From Dyadobacter sp. CY343 (GTDB taxonomy: Bacteria > Bacteroidota > Bacteroidia > Cytophagales > Spirosomataceae), in assembly GCF_021390335.1 (NCBI RefSeq), contig NZ_JAJUXK010000001.1, positions 1,240,001 through 1,304,000 of the forward strand: a stretch of DNA of 64,000 nucleotides, read 5' to 3'. Below are positions 35,224 to 43,217 of the stretch, one piece after another. Below the pieces are notes generated by a model. That model did not search any database and was not told where the DNA came from. It saw nothing but the letters and a program-made list of their open reading frames with translations. The translations under genes and the position numbers were made by a program. Each line of letters begins with the position of its first letter. Position 1 is the first letter of the stretch.

Positions 35224-36732
35224 TTACCAGCGCATTTCTTCTATTTCTTTGGCCAGTCTGCCATTAATGTCGGATTTAGCATTTAAAAACAAAAAAATAG
35301 CCGCGCCGCGCTCTCTGGCATACCGATAGGTGACCGAATCCGTAATTGCTCCGCTGGTAAAAAGCTGCCCTGTTTCCTTCATTTCCGCTTCCGTTTCCCA
35401 CCCATTTTTGACGCGAACCAGGTGTTTGTATTTCTTGCTAAGGTCAAACCAATTGACATAATCCGCATTGAAAGTCACCGCACGGATTCCCTTTTTTGAA
35501 TAGTAATTAATCGCGCCAGCCTGCCCGTAGTTGTCGCAGAGTACGAGTGTATTTTCTGGGTCAGGTGATTTGGTATAAGCGGCGTCAACCTTTTCTGCCA
35601 GCTCTTTCCAGCCGACCATATCAGCAAAGTCCTGCGGAATCTCATGGTCTTTTCCATCTTCCCAGCGAAGCAAACCGGCCCGTTTGAAACGTTGAGAGTT
35701 AGCAACGATTTTTTCAGGTGTCTGATTGGGGAAAGCCACCCGTGCGACCGGGATAAAAATAGTCGCGGGAATGATGATATATGCAGCACGGATCCACTTA
35801 GACTTAATTTTCGCCGAAACAAAAACTGCCCCGAAAGCCAGGTAAATGGGGTAAATGCCGATTGCATAATATCCTTTTGCTCTCAAAAAAACGAACACAG
35901 CCAGTGTGAAAATGATCGAGAAAAAAAATAGGCGGTATTTTTCAAACGGCTTATAAAAAAGAAGTGCGTACAGGCCGGGGACCAGCACGATTATCCCGCC
36001 AACGAAATATATAAATTGCTCTTTGAAAAAATCGGCGGGTGTAACATTTACCAGCTGTGTTTCGGCCAATATCTTCATGTGGTGAAACACTGGAAAATCG
36101 TTTTGATACTGCCAGATCAGGTTGGGTGAGATCAATACAAGGCTTATCAGTAATGCGAGAAAGAACGGGCGGGTAACCAGCAGCTGGCGGTGTTTGGTTA
36201 GTAAAATGGAAGGAAGTAACCCTATGATCAGAAACGCGACATTGTATTTATTGAGAAAACCGAATGCAAAAACGACTGCAAACCAGTACAGCCACTTTGG
36301 TTTGTTGGTTTGAATGTATTTGATCAAAAGAAAATACAGCGTTGCCCAGCAAAGCACGTCCACCGAATTGGGCTGAAAAAGCTGGTTCAATCTCATCAGC
36401 GCAGAAAATAAGGTACACGTAGCGGCAAGTGCGCAAGCATATAAGCCGCCTTTCAAAGTTTCGGTTGTTTTCCAGACGACCCAGATTGTCAGTGCGCCAC
36501 ACAGGGCAGGGAAGAACCGGACCCAGAAAACGCCATTTCCAAGCCATTTGATCAGGGTCGCGATCCAGGAAGTGACCGGCGGGACAGATAGGTAGCCCCA
36601 GGCTAGATGGTTCGCCTGGTCCAGATGCAGGTATTCATCGCGGTGCAGATCGTATTCAGGAATGATCAGTAAATATTGCAGTACAAACTTCAAAACAATA
36701 AAAACACATAAGAGCGTATTCGCTTTTGTCAT
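35224..36732 (-). CDS. GT39/PMT-type membrane glycosyltransferase
   Basis: 502 residues with about 10 transmembrane helices and a C-terminal soluble region (about 330-502). The first periplasmic loop shows DLHRDEYLHLDQANHLAWG, with the acidic residues expected for a lipid-phosphate-sugar-dependent transferase (ArnT/PMT fold), and LNQLFQPNSVDVLCWATLYF follows. The acceptor and donor are unknown. It is monocistronic. Confidence 0.88.
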   Translation of the reverse strand: MTKANTLLCVFIVLKFVLQYLLIIPEYDLHRDEYLHLDQANHLAWGYLSVPPVTSWIATLIKWLGNGVFWVRFFPALCGALTIWVVWKTTETLKGGLYACALAATCTLFSALMRLNQLFQPNSVDVLCWATLYFLLIKYIQTNKPKWLYWFAVVFAFGFLNKYNVAFLIIGLLPSILLTKHRQLLVTRPFFLALLISLVLISPNLIWQYQNDFPVFHHMKILAETQLVNVTPADFFKEQFIYFVGGIIVLVPGLYALLFYKPFEKYRLFFFSIIFTLAVFVFLRAKGYYAIGIYPIYLAFGAVFVSAKIKSKWIRAAYIIIPATIFIPVARVAFPNQTPEKIVANSQRFKRAGLLRWEDGKDHEIPQDFADMVGWKELAEKVDAAYTKSPDPENTLVLCDNYGQAGAINYYSKKGIRAVTFNADYVNWFDLSKKYKHLVRVKNGWETEAEMKETGQLFTSGAITDSVTYRYARERGAAIFLFLNAKSDINGRLAKEIEEMRW

Positions 36733-36885
36733 GAATCCGGAATATTAAGGCTGGGCGCAGCTGGTTGTTTTGCGCAGATTTTAAAGTTAAAGCAGTATCT
36801 GGTCAAAAATCTAATTTTTGGAAGAAGAATATTTAACCCGTGTTATATTGTGATCTAAATCGAATCAGACAAAATTACACGAACT

Positions 36886-37410
36886 ATGCCCATTCACGTC
36901 GCCATTACGCGCAAGGTTCTTCCGGGAAGAGAAGCGGAATTTAAAGAGGCGCTTCGCCGGTTTCTGGGCGAATCCTTTTTGCACGGGGGCGTGCAGGGCG
37001 CGGGTATGATCACGCCGCTGCCCGGAGACGACAGCGGGGAAATCGGTATTCTGCGGACATTCGCCGATGAATCCGAGCGCGATGCATTCTATCATTCACA
37101 ATTGTTCAAAGACTGGGAAGCATTTGCGTCAACACTGACCGAGGAGCCGAATTACCGCCAGCTTACCGGCCTGGAAGCGTGGTTCCGTGCGCCTGTTCAG
37201 CCGCCGCGCTGGAAAATGGCCGTCGCTACCTTGTGCGGTGTTTATCCCACAAGTCTGTTTCTTCAATTTACCGTCGGGCCGCTTATTAAAGAGCTACCTT
37301 CGTCACTGCGGACATTGATAATCGCCGCCTGCATGGTAGGAATATTAACCTGGATCGTGATGCCCAACGTCACAAAACTGCTGAGGTCCTGGCTTCGTAG
37401 CGGCGACTAG
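36886..37410 (+). CDS. Antibiotic-biosynthesis-monooxygenase domain protein with membrane tail
   Basis: 174 residues. An ABM (ferredoxin-like) domain covers about 1-100 (HVAITRKVLPGREAEFKEAL then IGILRTFADESERDAFYHS). Two hydrophobic helices follow (about 112-133, 142-160, MAVATLCGVYPTSLFLQFTV). This soluble-plus-two-helix architecture is common for ABM proteins of unknown substrate. Its stop overlaps the end of the convergent RhuM remnant by 3 bases. Confidence 0.85.
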   Translation: MPIHVAITRKVLPGREAEFKEALRRFLGESFLHGGVQGAGMITPLPGDDSGEIGILRTFADESERDAFYHSQLFKDWEAFASTLTEEPNYRQLTGLEAWFRAPVQPPRWKMAVATLCGVYPTSLFLQFTVGPLIKELPSSLRTLIIAACMVGILTWIVMPNVTKLLRSWLRSGD

Positions 37411-37898
37411 TTCGGCGGTTGGTTTATAATGCTGAGTTTTTTCAGTTCCTGGTCAAAGTCACTTTCGAAGTTATGGTCTTGCCCAAAGTAATCTTTCCCA
37501 AATCGCTTACCCTGTTTAAGCCGCTCGTCGTCCAGCACGAATCCTTTGATAATAAATTCCCGTAGCGTCTTTGTAGCCCATATCCTGAATTGTGTAGCCT
37601 GGAAGCTACTTACACGGTAGCCCACAGCGATAATCGCGTCTAAATTATAGAATGATGTCAGGTAACGTTTACCGTCTGCGGCAGTTGTTTCCATTTTGGA
37701 AATAACTGCATCTTCCTCCAATTCGCCACTTTCGAATATATTTTTCAAGTGTTTGCTTATCGCCGGAACTTCCACAGCAAACAATTCTGCTAACCGTTTC
37801 TGGCTCAGCCAAAAAGTTTCGTCATTGAATATAACTTCAACTTTAACGTGGCCCGCGGGGGAGCTGTAAAAAATGATATCCGATTGCTGATTCTCCAT
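37407..37898 (-). pseudogene. C-terminally truncated RhuM-family protein
   Basis: 163 residues containing the RhuM/virulence-protein N-terminal half: VEVIFNDETFWLSQKRLAEL, AVISKMETTAADGKRYLTSF, and FRIWATKTLREFIIKGFVLDDERLK. Family members are about 330 residues and continue after FGKDYF into a long helical domain; here FGKDYF is followed by an unrelated 22-residue tail and a stop. The C-terminal half is missing. The intact family is accessory and of unclear function. It may still be expressed as a short protein. Confidence 0.75.
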
Positions 37899-38042
37899 AG
37901 TTGTTGTGACGTTATAATGTGTCTTAGTTTGATGAATAGCTGATTTTCCTATGCGGACAAGGTAAACTCTTTTCCGGAAAATAGCGATTGGAATGAACGA
38001 ACGGGTTCCGTTGAGTTATCCTGGAAAATATTTTCAGAATAG

Positions 38043-38075
38043 TATTGTACTAATCGGTACAATATACTACCTTTG
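38043..38075 (+). promoter_or_regulatory. tetR promoter overlapped by a TGTAC-N6-GTACA operator
   Basis: TATTGTAC-taatcg-GTACAATA (38043-38064) is an 8-bp-arm inverted repeat. It covers a -33 TTG (38045-38047) and is followed 20 bases later by the -7 element TACCTTTG (38068-38075). Binding there would block RNA polymerase, so autorepression by the TetR protein is inferred. A second copy lies before the OsmC gene. Confidence 0.75.
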
Positions 38076-38094
38076 ATTCATCAACGAAAAAGAA

Positions 38095-38679
38095 ATGGCT
38101 GGCAGACCTAAAATATATGACGAATCGGAGGCGCTGGATCAGGCGGTGAAGGTGTTTTGGGAACGGGGGTATTCGAATGCTTCGGCGGATGAATTACTGA
38201 AAGCAATGGGTATCGGGAAAGGCAGTTTTTACCTGGCGTTTAAAGGGGGGAAGCAGGAGCTTTTTGAAAAAACAATGAAGCGTGTAGTCGACCAGAATTT
38301 CAGGGAATTCAGAAATGCAGTGGCGACTTGCGATAATCCGGTGCAGCTCGTGCGTGACTTTTTTATGTCACTGGCGGGTGCAGAGTCACCGATCGGTAAT
38401 AAAGGCTGCTATTTCGGAAATGCATTGGTGCAGATCAGCGGGCAGGATTCAGGATTAAAGATCATGGCGGCAGAGAACCTGCAATTGCTGGAAACCATTT
38501 TTGAGGAAGCGATGCAGCGGGGAAAACAAATGGGATTACTCCGGACGGCAATATCCCCTCAAATGCTCGCCGCTTACCTGATCAACTTGTGGAACGGGTT
38601 CAACCTGACCAGAAGAATGGAAGACAACCCGGAGAAGCTGCTGAACCTGATCCGGCTGAACCTGGAAATAATTGAGTAA
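38095..38679 (+). CDS. TetR-family repressor
   Basis: 194 residues. N-terminal HTH (about 7-55): KIYDESEALDQAVKVFWERG, YSNASADELLKAMGIGKGSF then YLAFKGGKQELFEK. The ligand-binding half includes GNKGCYFGNALVQISGQDSG, with a cysteine that resembles thiol-sensing or electrophile-sensing members of this group (speculative). It carries an inverted-repeat operator at its own promoter and another before the OsmC gene immediately downstream. Confidence 0.92.
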   Translation: MAGRPKIYDESEALDQAVKVFWERGYSNASADELLKAMGIGKGSFYLAFKGGKQELFEKTMKRVVDQNFREFRNAVATCDNPVQLVRDFFMSLAGAESPIGNKGCYFGNALVQISGQDSGLKIMAAENLQLLETIFEEAMQRGKQMGLLRTAISPQMLAAYLINLWNGFNLTRRMEDNPEKLLNLIRLNLEIIE

Positions 38680-38696
38680 ATATTTTTTTAGCCTAA

Positions 38697-38726
38697 TTTG
38701 TACCGAACAGTACAGTATTAATTTTA
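38697..38726 (+). promoter_or_regulatory. osmC-like promoter with second TetR operator copy
   Basis: TGTAC-cgaaca-GTACA (38699-38714) repeats the half-sites and 6-base spacing of the tetR operator. It overlaps TTTG (38697-38700) and precedes TAATTTTA (38719-38726), near-consensus -33 and -7 elements 18 bases apart. Confidence 0.72.
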
Positions 38727-38744
38727 ACCATAAACAAAAAAACG

Positions 38745-39161
38745 ATGAAACGTAACGCAACAGCGGTTTGGCAGGGAGACATTAAATCAGGCGCCGGACA
38801 TTTAACCACGCAGAGCACAACCTTGAACCAAACACAATATTCATTCAACAGCCGTTTTGCGGATGGAGTAGGTACAAATCCCGAAGAATTGCTGGCCGCC
38901 GCCCACGCAGGTTGTTTTACAATGAAACTGGATCTGGACCTCACACAGGCCGGTTATAAGGTAGATACGCTGGAAACGAAGTCGGTGATTACGCTGGATA
39001 ACGGTAAGATCACCCTTTCAGAATTGACCTTACAGGCGAAGGTACCCGGCATTAGTGAAGAGGAATTTCAGCGGATCGCGAAGGGAGCAGAGGAAACCTG
39101 CCCGGTAAGTGGTGCATTCAGTTTTGAGATCACTCTTAATGCAACTCTGGTTACTGAATAA
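38745..39161 (+). CDS. OsmC/Ohr-family peroxidase, TetR-controlled
   Basis: 138 residues, OsmC-type. The redox cysteines occur in AAAHAGCFTMKLDLDL (first) and EETCPVSGAFSFEI (second). The conserved DGVGTNPEELLAAAHAGC signature marks the OsmC subfamily. Likely reduces organic hydroperoxides. A TetR operator at its promoter and its position 65 bases after tetR suggest derepression by an oxidant or electrophile. A terminator follows. Confidence 0.92.
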   Translation: MKRNATAVWQGDIKSGAGHLTTQSTTLNQTQYSFNSRFADGVGTNPEELLAAAHAGCFTMKLDLDLTQAGYKVDTLETKSVITLDNGKITLSELTLQAKVPGISEEEFQRIAKGAEETCPVSGAFSFEITLNATLVTE

Positions 39162-39174
39162 GGAAGATCTTACT

Positions 39175-39217
39175 AAAAAAGTGAGGCTGATTTAATAAAA
39201 TCAGCCTCACTTTTTTT
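39175..39217. terminator. Bidirectional Rho-independent terminator
   Basis: Thirteen-bp arms GTGAGGCTGATTT (39181-39193) and AAATCAGCCTCAC (39198-39210), with an A-tract before and a seven-T tract after (39211-39217). It serves both the rightward OsmC gene and the leftward SDR gene ending at 39219. Confidence 0.9.
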
Positions 39218-39218
39218 G

Positions 39219-40022
39219 CTATAAATCGTCTTTATCGACGGGTTTTTGCTGCTCATTCATCTGTTTCGCAGCAATGCTGTCCGGCGTCACAGCAGACATT
39301 GCCATTTGCAGTTTGTTTTTCAGCCCCGAGATGACCTTATCATCGCCTGCCATTAATGCCTTGTAACCGTCCAGAGCCACGTCAGCGGGATCAGCTTTGG
39401 CGCTTTCGTCTTGGATCGCTTTGCTGTCCTGCATGTCCGCTTTGTTGAAAAAGTCGGTATCAGTAACGCCCGGCAACAATGCGGTGACCGTCACTCCGGT
39501 ATCTTTTAATTCTTCGCGTATCCCTTCCGAAAAGGAAAGCACAAACGCTTTGGTACCGTGATAAACGGCCTGCCAAGGTCCCGGCACCTTACTTGCAATG
39601 GACGCCAGGTTCAGGATTTTACCCGAATTTCTCGCAACCATATCCGTCAGGAAGCATTTGGTAAGGATAACCAGTGAGCCGATATTCAGGTCGATGATCT
39701 GCAATTCACGGTCGATGTCGGTCTGGTCAAACTTTCCGTAAACTCCCTGGCCGGCATTATTGACCAGCACATCAATCTCAATATCACGCTGCTTGATTTC
39801 CGCATACAGTGAAAATGCCTGCTCGCGGTCGAAAAGGTCTTTTGGAATGATAACAATGTCAATACCCGGCTTTTGCAGTAGGCTCGCAGTTTCGTGCAGT
39901 TCCGTCAAATCCCTTGCAGTAATGACCAGATTGTATCCGTCTTTCACAAACAACTTCGCCAGTTCTAATCCAATGCCGCTTGTAGCGCCGGTGATAAGTG
40001 CGTATTTTCCTGTATTTTCCAT
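39219..40022 (-). CDS. Short-chain dehydrogenase/reductase
   Basis: 267 residues, classical SDR. Cofactor motif TGATSGIGLELAK at the N-terminus, NNAG in VNNAGQGVYG, catalytic Ser in LASIASKVPG and Tyr-x3-Lys in YHGTKAF. A charged C-terminal tail (residues about 250-267) ends EQQKPVDKDDL. Substrate unknown. Confidence 0.9.
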   Translation of the reverse strand: MENTGKYALITGATSGIGLELAKLFVKDGYNLVITARDLTELHETASLLQKPGIDIVIIPKDLFDREQAFSLYAEIKQRDIEIDVLVNNAGQGVYGKFDQTDIDRELQIIDLNIGSLVILTKCFLTDMVARNSGKILNLASIASKVPGPWQAVYHGTKAFVLSFSEGIREELKDTGVTVTALLPGVTDTDFFNKADMQDSKAIQDESAKADPADVALDGYKALMAGDDKVISGLKNKLQMAMSAVTPDSIAAKQMNEQQKPVDKDDL

Positions 40023-40137
40023 AATTCTAAGGATAGTTTGTTGATCTGAAATGTGTGTTCGATCTAAAACCGTGCCAAAATCCGGCTGGCATATTTCTTT
40101 TCAGATCCGGCCAACTTCACAATAATAAATTTGAAAA

Positions 40138-40740
40138 ATGGACGAGAAAAACTACACAGGCGCCGTGCCCGAAAATACAGACGGCAGCGTCGTCAACGCA
40201 GCGAGTAAAAAGGATCTGTCAACCATCGAAGAAGCGCGTAACCTTTATCAGGTTGCCAGAGAAAGGTTGCTGGACGTAAATAACTGGGACAAATCAGGTA
40301 GCGCCGGGGAGTTTGCATTGATGGACCGCGCCGGAAATCCGTTGCAGCAGAATGCGGAAGAAGGGTTACTGATCCGTATTGATATACCCGGCCCGGGCAC
40401 GAAAGCGGCCGACGGTTTCGACTGGGTAAGGATCGAAAAGGTTAAGAATTTCGAGTCCGAGGACGTGCAAAGTCTGGCGATTCGCGTGCGTCCTGTGGCT
40501 GCGCCTACATCAGATGAAGAAGCACCTGCTCATTTCTATTCGGAGAAATCAACAAGTACATTTACGATAACAAGAGAATTTCAAACGGTTACCGCGGGCA
40601 TTTACGACCGGAATCTGGAAGAAAATGTTGAGGCAGAAAATCTGATAGACAAGGTCAGGAACGCGGTGACAGGCTTTTTTGGGAAAGAAATATTCTCAAA
40701 AATACAGTGGCAGTCATTTGCCGAAGGCCTAATCCGATAG
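40138..40740 (+). CDS. Hypothetical protein of a Bacteroidota family
   Basis: 200 residues without signal peptide. Recognisable features are ARNLYQVARERLLDVNNWDK near 33-52 and a beta-rich core with RIDIPGPGTKAADGFDWVRI. The C-terminus contains LIDKVRNAVTGFFG. Similar proteins occur in related genomes but no function is known to me. A -7-like TAAATTTG ends 4 bases before the ATG, implying a leaderless or near-leaderless transcript. Confidence 0.72.
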   Translation: MDEKNYTGAVPENTDGSVVNAASKKDLSTIEEARNLYQVARERLLDVNNWDKSGSAGEFALMDRAGNPLQQNAEEGLLIRIDIPGPGTKAADGFDWVRIEKVKNFESEDVQSLAIRVRPVAAPTSDEEAPAHFYSEKSTSTFTITREFQTVTAGIYDRNLEENVEAENLIDKVRNAVTGFFGKEIFSKIQWQSFAEGLIR

Positions 40741-40890
40741 AAAATGGCATTTGGTGAAGGGGTTTTTGTATAAAAAAGGCAAGGGTAGGATGGGGTAGTG
40801 TCTTTGGAAATATGCTTTGTATATTAAGCTGTTTTGCAAGACCGCACATCGGTCAAAGCTATTCCATTCAACCACCATTTACCTTTTCTT

Positions 40891-41865
40891 ATGAAAAATT
40901 TTGACGCATCTGAAAGCGCTGATTCACGACGTTCCTGGTTTAAGAAAACGGCTGTGCTGGGCTCTGCTCTATTAACTGGCTCACTTGCGGAAGCAGCCCC
41001 CGAAGCCAAACCGGCGGCCACAAGACGCTTGCCGATCGCCGTTTCAACCTATTCGTACTGGCCGCTTTCCGGCCCTAAGTACCCGATCAAAAATGTGATC
41101 GAAGATGCGGCCCGCCTCGGTTTCGACGGAGTGGAAATCCTGCACAGATCCATGGAAGAAGATACGGTGGCCTACCAGAACAAACTGAAGCGCATCGCCT
41201 TCGATAACGGCATGGCGCTCCCGCTGCTTTCTATCCACCAGAATTTCCTGCAACCCGACGTCGCCAAGCGGAAAGCGGATATCGAGCATACCTATAAATG
41301 CATTGATATGGCGTCGCAAATGGGCATTCCCTGCGTGCGGATGAATACGGGTTCCTGGGGTACGGTTAAAAATAAGCGGCAAACCGACTATTATACGCAC
41401 GGCGTAGAACCGCCGATTGAAGGATATACAGACGAAGATGGTATCAAATGGACGATTGACGGAATGGGGGAATGTTTGCAATATGCTGAAAAGCAAGGTA
41501 TTGTGCTCGCGCTGGAAAATCACTGGGGACTTTCTTCCAATATTGAATATCTGCTGAGAATGTACAATGCGCTAAAAAGCTCACCTTCCATGGGTCTGAA
41601 CGTAGATACCGGCAATTTTGTAGGTGAACCTTACGCCGGGCTGGAAAAACTGGCCCCCTACGCCACGATCGTGCAGGCAAAAACGTATTTCGGCGGAGGT
41701 ACATTTTATGATAAAGCAATGGATTACGACCGGATCGGGAAGATATTCCAGAAAGCGAATTATAAAGGTTTTGTTTCACTTGAAATGGAGGGCAAAGAAG
41801 ACCCGAAAACGTCGGTCCCGAAAAGTCTCGAAATGCTGAGAAAAGCATTCACATTCACAGTTTGA
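40891..41865 (+). CDS. Tat-exported sugar phosphate isomerase/epimerase-like protein
   Basis: About 324 residues from the ATG at 40891 (MKNFDASESADSRRSWFKKT). It starts with a twin-arginine signal (SRRSWFKK then a hydrophobic stretch AVLGSALLTGSLAEAA). The AP-endonuclease-2/xylose-isomerase barrel follows: IEDAARLGFDGVEILHRS, CVRMNTGSW, VLALENHWG (metal ligand Glu) and GLNVDTGNF. It probably isomerises or epimerises a free or modified sugar in the periplasm; substrate unknown. Its terminator follows directly. Confidence 0.88.
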   Translation: MKNFDASESADSRRSWFKKTAVLGSALLTGSLAEAAPEAKPAATRRLPIAVSTYSYWPLSGPKYPIKNVIEDAARLGFDGVEILHRSMEEDTVAYQNKLKRIAFDNGMALPLLSIHQNFLQPDVAKRKADIEHTYKCIDMASQMGIPCVRMNTGSWGTVKNKRQTDYYTHGVEPPIEGYTDEDGIKWTIDGMGECLQYAEKQGIVLALENHWGLSSNIEYLLRMYNALKSSPSMGLNVDTGNFVGEPYAGLEKLAPYATIVQAKTYFGGGTFYDKAMDYDRIGKIFQKANYKGFVSLEMEGKEDPKTSVPKSLEMLRKAFTFTV

Positions 41866-41879
41866 TATAAACTGTTCAG

Positions 41880-41913
41880 CGGCTGTCTCACGAATCTGAG
41901 GCAGCCGTTTTTT
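41880..41913 (+). terminator. Rho-independent terminator after the isomerase-like gene
   Basis: Eleven-bp stem CGGCTGTCTCA (41880-41890) with TGAGGCAGCCG (41897-41907), one G-U pair, 6-base loop, followed by six T (41908-41913). Confidence 0.88.
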
Positions 41914-41968
41914 GTTGTATCGGTTACTATATTGCGCAGCAAATGAATCGTAAACCTTTCACTACGCT

Positions 41969-42427
41969 ATGCTTGAAGCTCTCGTTGTTATCACGTTACT
42001 CGGTTATATCCTTTACCTGCGCAACTACGCCGATCTTCGCTCCAAATCAAAAAAAGAGCAGGCTGATATTCCGCAAAGCCGCCGGTCGCCCTTTTTCGAC
42101 AAAAAACTGATCGCCGGTCTCGTGATGGTGGTTTTTACAAGTGTTCTGGTTGTGGCTGTGGTAAAACGGGCCGAAAGTGTGCATCTGCCTTATCTCGTCG
42201 CAGTTTGTGCGGCTATTGCAATTGGATTTGCGGAACCCAAAAAGGGTTGGTTTCTGGCATTGGTGCAGTCTGTGCTGGTAATAAGCGGCTACTTTTTGTT
42301 TACCAAACTACCTGAAACAACCAGTGCCACAGAGCTAGAAAATTTCAGTCTCTACGGATCGATTATCCTCACATTTGTAGCCAGTTTTTTGGGAGGATTT
42401 ATGAAAAGGGCGCTCAGTATGAACTAG
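41969..42427 (+). CDS. Small integral membrane protein, unknown
   Basis: 152 residues with four hydrophobic segments (about 1-18, 47-66, 72-110 in two parts, 128-146) and a positively charged first loop (RSKSKKEQADIPQSRRS). No family recognised. It is not convincingly linked to the neighbouring pseudogenes, though its stop lies 10 bases before the Crp remnant. Confidence 0.7.
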   Translation: MLEALVVITLLGYILYLRNYADLRSKSKKEQADIPQSRRSPFFDKKLIAGLVMVVFTSVLVVAVVKRAESVHLPYLVAVCAAIAIGFAEPKKGWFLALVQSVLVISGYFLFTKLPETTSATELENFSLYGSIILTFVASFLGGFMKRALSMN

Positions 42428-42437
42428 CAATTAGTCA

Positions 42438-42743
42438 ATGCAAAACGACGATTTCAAAACCATTATCAATTATTTTCAGAAACGCATTCCGCTTATGCCG
42501 GAAGAGCAGGAATACGTGTGTTCGCTAATCAAAATCCGCCATTTATTACCACGACAATACCTGGTGCAGCTGGATAAAGTGTCCATTGAAATGCTCTACC
42601 GGCAGGTTCCGGTTTTCGAACGGTTCTGGCGGATTATGAATGAAAGCGCCTGTCTGGCCCAGGACGAGCGGATATTGAATGCGATTATGATGAGCGGAGC
42701 AGCGCGTTATGAGGCACTTTTAAGTAAATATCCCGGAAGGTAA
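42438..42743 (+). pseudogene. Internally deleted and truncated Crp/Fnr-family regulator
   Basis: A 101-codon frame preserves the N-terminal entry helix of a Bacteroidota Crp/Fnr regulator (DFKTIINYFQKRIPLMPEEQ, then LIKIRHLLPRQYLVQ). It then jumps directly into the dimer-helix region (DKVSIEMLYRQVPVFERFWR, then QDERILNAIMMSGAARYEAL) and stops after LLSKYPGR. The cyclic-nucleotide-binding beta-roll and the entire C-terminal HTH are absent. The loss is in-frame at the first join and terminal at the second, where OYE-like sequence begins immediately. Confidence 0.8.
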
Positions 42744-43156
42744 ATGACCTATCTTATCGCTGGGCCGGAAGTGCCGAAACTGCCCGTGAGATATTTAGGG
42801 AGGTAGCCAAAATCAACCCAGACTATATTCACATTGCCGCGGAAGGCGGAAAATGGGCGAGGGAATGCCAGTATCCCGACGGAAGCTCGTCCAACTCCAT
42901 TGCCAGAGCGTTAACCGGCGTTCCTGTGATTGCAAATGGCGGCATGCACGATCAGGACCTCGCGCAAAAGTTGCTGTCAACCGGCCACGCCGATCTGATC
43001 TCAATCGGGCGCGCAGCTATCGCAAACCCGGATTTTCCAAACAAGATATTATACGGAAGGGAGACGCAAAGGTTTGTTCCTGAAATGATCAAGCCCGAAC
43101 TGACTTTGACGAATACGATGGAATATTTTAACAAAAGTTTATTTTTCTCTACTTAA
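42744..43156 (+). pseudogene. 3' remnant of an NADH:flavin oxidoreductase/Old Yellow Enzyme gene
   Basis: From about 42755 a frame without its own proper start reads RWAGSAETAREIFREVAK, then NPDYIHIAAEGGKWARE and the diagnostic OYE C-terminus GVPVIANGGMHDQDLAQKL, HADLISIGRAAIANPDFPNK, ending at 43156. This is the last ~130 residues of a ~370-residue flavin enzyme; the FMN/substrate-binding N-terminal two thirds are missing. It abuts the truncated Crp gene, which suggests one deletion removed the 3' end of one gene and the 5' end of the other. Confidence 0.82.
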
Positions 43157-43217
43157 CAAATAGATTTATAGCTGGCAGGCTTAATTTGCAGCCTTCAATT
43201 CTGAAAGATCGTTTAAT

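Noticed and set aside
42853-43083. 76-codon frame overlapping the OYE remnant
   Set aside because: Different frame from the recognisable OYE C-terminus; no meaning of its own.
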